Of a stretch of DNA of 5,320 nucleotides, positions 4,250 to 5,320 are shown one piece after another (positions within the stretch are counted from its first letter, which is position 1; every line of letters begins with the position of its first letter). Both the position numbers and the translations under genes were made by a program. Below the pieces are notes generated by a model. It ran no database searches and was not told where the DNA came from. It was given only the letters and a program-made list of their open reading frames with translations. The stretch is from Methanobrevibacter sp. (lineage in GTDB: Archaea > Methanobacteriota > Methanobacteria > Methanobacteriales > Methanobacteriaceae): NCBI GenBank assembly GCA_016838945.1, contig JADLKP010000156.1, positions 1 to 5,320 of the forward strand. Reading direction: 5' to 3'.

Positions 4250-5063
4250 TTCTGACTATTTTGATGGAATAAATGATTTGGATGATTTTAACTTATTGAA
4301 GTTTGTTGTCACTTCTGAATTAAGATTGAAGTTACTCTTTAGCTTATATGATTCCAGTAAAACAATTAAGGAATTGGAATCTGAGTTTAATAGAAAGCCA
4401 GGTAATATTTCCAGAGGTTTAAATGAGTTAAAATCCTGTAAATTAATTCAAAAGTTTCCGAATAAAATGTATGCAGTATCATCTATTGGCTTTTTACTTG
4501 CAAAGAATTTAGAAAATCTAATGTATAATTTGGAAGCCGTTGATGCAAATGGGGAATTTTGGGAAAATCATTCTATAAGATCAATTCCTAATAAATTTTT
4601 AAAGGAATTGTCTCTTTTTAATGGGGCTTCAATAGTTAAATCAACTATTACTGAATTTGCTAAACCTATTAATGTATACTTGGATAATATTAAAAATTCC
4701 ACATATATCTGTATCATCTTGCCTGTCTTCTCTAAGATTTTTATGGATGCTATTGCTGAAGCATTAATCAATCATGATGGCTATTTGGACATAATAACCA
4801 CTAAAAACATTTCAGATTTGGTTGTCAAATCAGATGCAGATAATGTTATTAAAGCTTTGATAAGGGATAAGAAAATTAATTTCTATATTGTTGATGATTT
4901 GCCTAACATCTTCTTTACAGTTTCAGATGTTTTTGCTTCTTTATTCCTTTTCTTTGATGATGTGGTGTTTGATAATTCTGAAATGCTTTTATTAGATGAT
5001 AAATCTGATTTAAATGATGCTTATAGGTTCTATAGGTATTTCAAGGAAGATATATTAAAATAA
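4245..5063 (+). CDS. FilR1/DUF1724-type winged-helix transcriptional regulator, copy 2
   Basis: This is a diverged paralogue of the preceding gene, 272 residues from the ATT at 4245. It has a winged helix (about 15-85; TSELRLKLLFSLYDSS, then TIKELESEFNRKPGNISRGLNELKSCKLI). The DUF1724-type domain carries FWENHSIRSIPNKFLKELSLF (from about 105) and FTVSD (about 224). The start is uncertain. No ATG, GTG or TTG lies between the G7 Shine-Dalgarno and the conserved protein start. ATT 4245 would give NSDYFDG, matching SNLYDG at the start of copy 1, and overlaps the upstream stop codon. Standard alternatives inside copy 1 are ATG 4167, 4176 and 4197; the residues they add are only the shadow of copy 1. 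The frame is intact and ends before strong U-tracts. DNA target and ligand are unknown; heterodimerisation with copy 1 is conceivable. Confidence 0.8.
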   Translation: MNSDYFDGINDLDDFNLLKFVVTSELRLKLLFSLYDSSKTIKELESEFNRKPGNISRGLNELKSCKLIQKFPNKMYAVSSIGFLLAKNLENLMYNLEAVDANGEFWENHSIRSIPNKFLKELSLFNGASIVKSTITEFAKPINVYLDNIKNSTYICIILPVFSKIFMDAIAEALINHDGYLDIITTKNISDLVVKSDADNVIKALIRDKKINFYIVDDLPNIFFTVSDVFASLFLFFDDVVFDNSEMLLLDDKSDLNDAYRFYRYFKEDILK

Positions 5064-5320
5064 TCATATCTTATTCTTTTTTTATTCTTTTTTTTTTATT
5101 CTTATCTTCTTTTTTACTTCTTTTTTATTTTAATAATCTATGAAAAATTCCATTTTTTTAAAATATTTTCATCATCAATCTAAATTTTTTTCATTGACTT
5201 GTTTTTTTATCATTTCTTTGATTTTAATTTTTATTCTTTAAATTCTTTTCTTATGGATAAATTTTTTCACATGATTTTTATTTTTTATTCTGGATTTATT
5301 TTTTTCATTTTTGTTTTATG
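5064..5320. other. T-rich gene-less right end
   Basis: These 257 bases hold T-rich sequence with repeated TTATTC words near the left. I see no coding frame with conserved character, no C/D box pattern on either strand with a D box, and no clear promoter. The T-richness may include the 3' region of a gene beyond the window. Confidence 0.6.
5077..5097 (+). terminator. U-tract terminator of the regulator pair
   Basis: T7 (5077-5083) and T10 (5088-5097) follow the stop codon by 14-34 bases, without a GC stem. This is the strongest U-tract in the window and probably ends the two-gene transcript. Confidence 0.6.

Noticed and set aside
5165..5195. Minus-strand C/D box RNA, suggested by TGATGA-like sequence
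   Set aside because: There is no CTGA D box at a proper distance and no closing stem.

Overview
The window is AT-rich with very T-rich intergenic stretches on the + strand. It carries genes that are archaeal: a proteasome-activating nucleotidase (PAN), an archaeal MBF1-type factor, a methanogen DUF356 protein and two FilR1/DUF1724 winged-helix regulators. Together with archaeal BRE/TATA promoters and a C/D box guide RNA, this points to a euryarchaeal methanogen, most likely a Methanobrevibacter-like member of Methanobacteriales. That is inferred from gene content and composition; no 16S gene is present.

Layout, all on the + strand. (1) 1-108: U-tract of an upstream gene and a promoter. (2) 109-528: DUF356 protein. 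(3) 529-801: T-rich spacer with a 49-bp tandem duplication, then a promoter very close to the next start. (4) 802-1311: MBF1-like factor (zinc ribbon plus HTH), probably on a leaderless or near-leaderless mRNA. (5) 1312-1704: a 393-base spacer with a strong TATA box at 1466, three successive hairpins starting where its transcript would begin, a second TATA box at 1644 and a 15-bp dyad. (6) 1705-2979: PAN, complete, ending in an unusual Hb-Phe-X tail. (7) 2980-3388: a 409-base spacer holding a textbook archaeal C/D box sRNA (3037-3102), T-rich tandem repeats and a clear BRE/TATA promoter. (8) 3389-4249 and 4245-5063: two tandem, diverged FilR1-type regulators joined at a G7 tract. (9) 5064-5320: T-rich, with terminator-like U-tracts and no gene.

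How the parts fit: PAN unfolds proteins for the archaeal 20S proteasome. MBF1 is a basal-transcription/translation-linked factor, and the DUF356 protein has no known role. The guide RNA would direct 2'-O-methylation. By my reading, one guide resembles the complement of the 16S rRNA decoding-site segment at C1402 and the other the CAU anticodon loop of tRNA-Met at C34. The two wHTH proteins look like a translationally coupled regulator pair.

The most notable items are the dual-guide sRNA with both predicted targets in the decoding machinery, the G7/ATT junction between the two regulators, and the structured region upstream of PAN. Target assignments rely on remembered rRNA and tRNA sequences and need checking against this genome.
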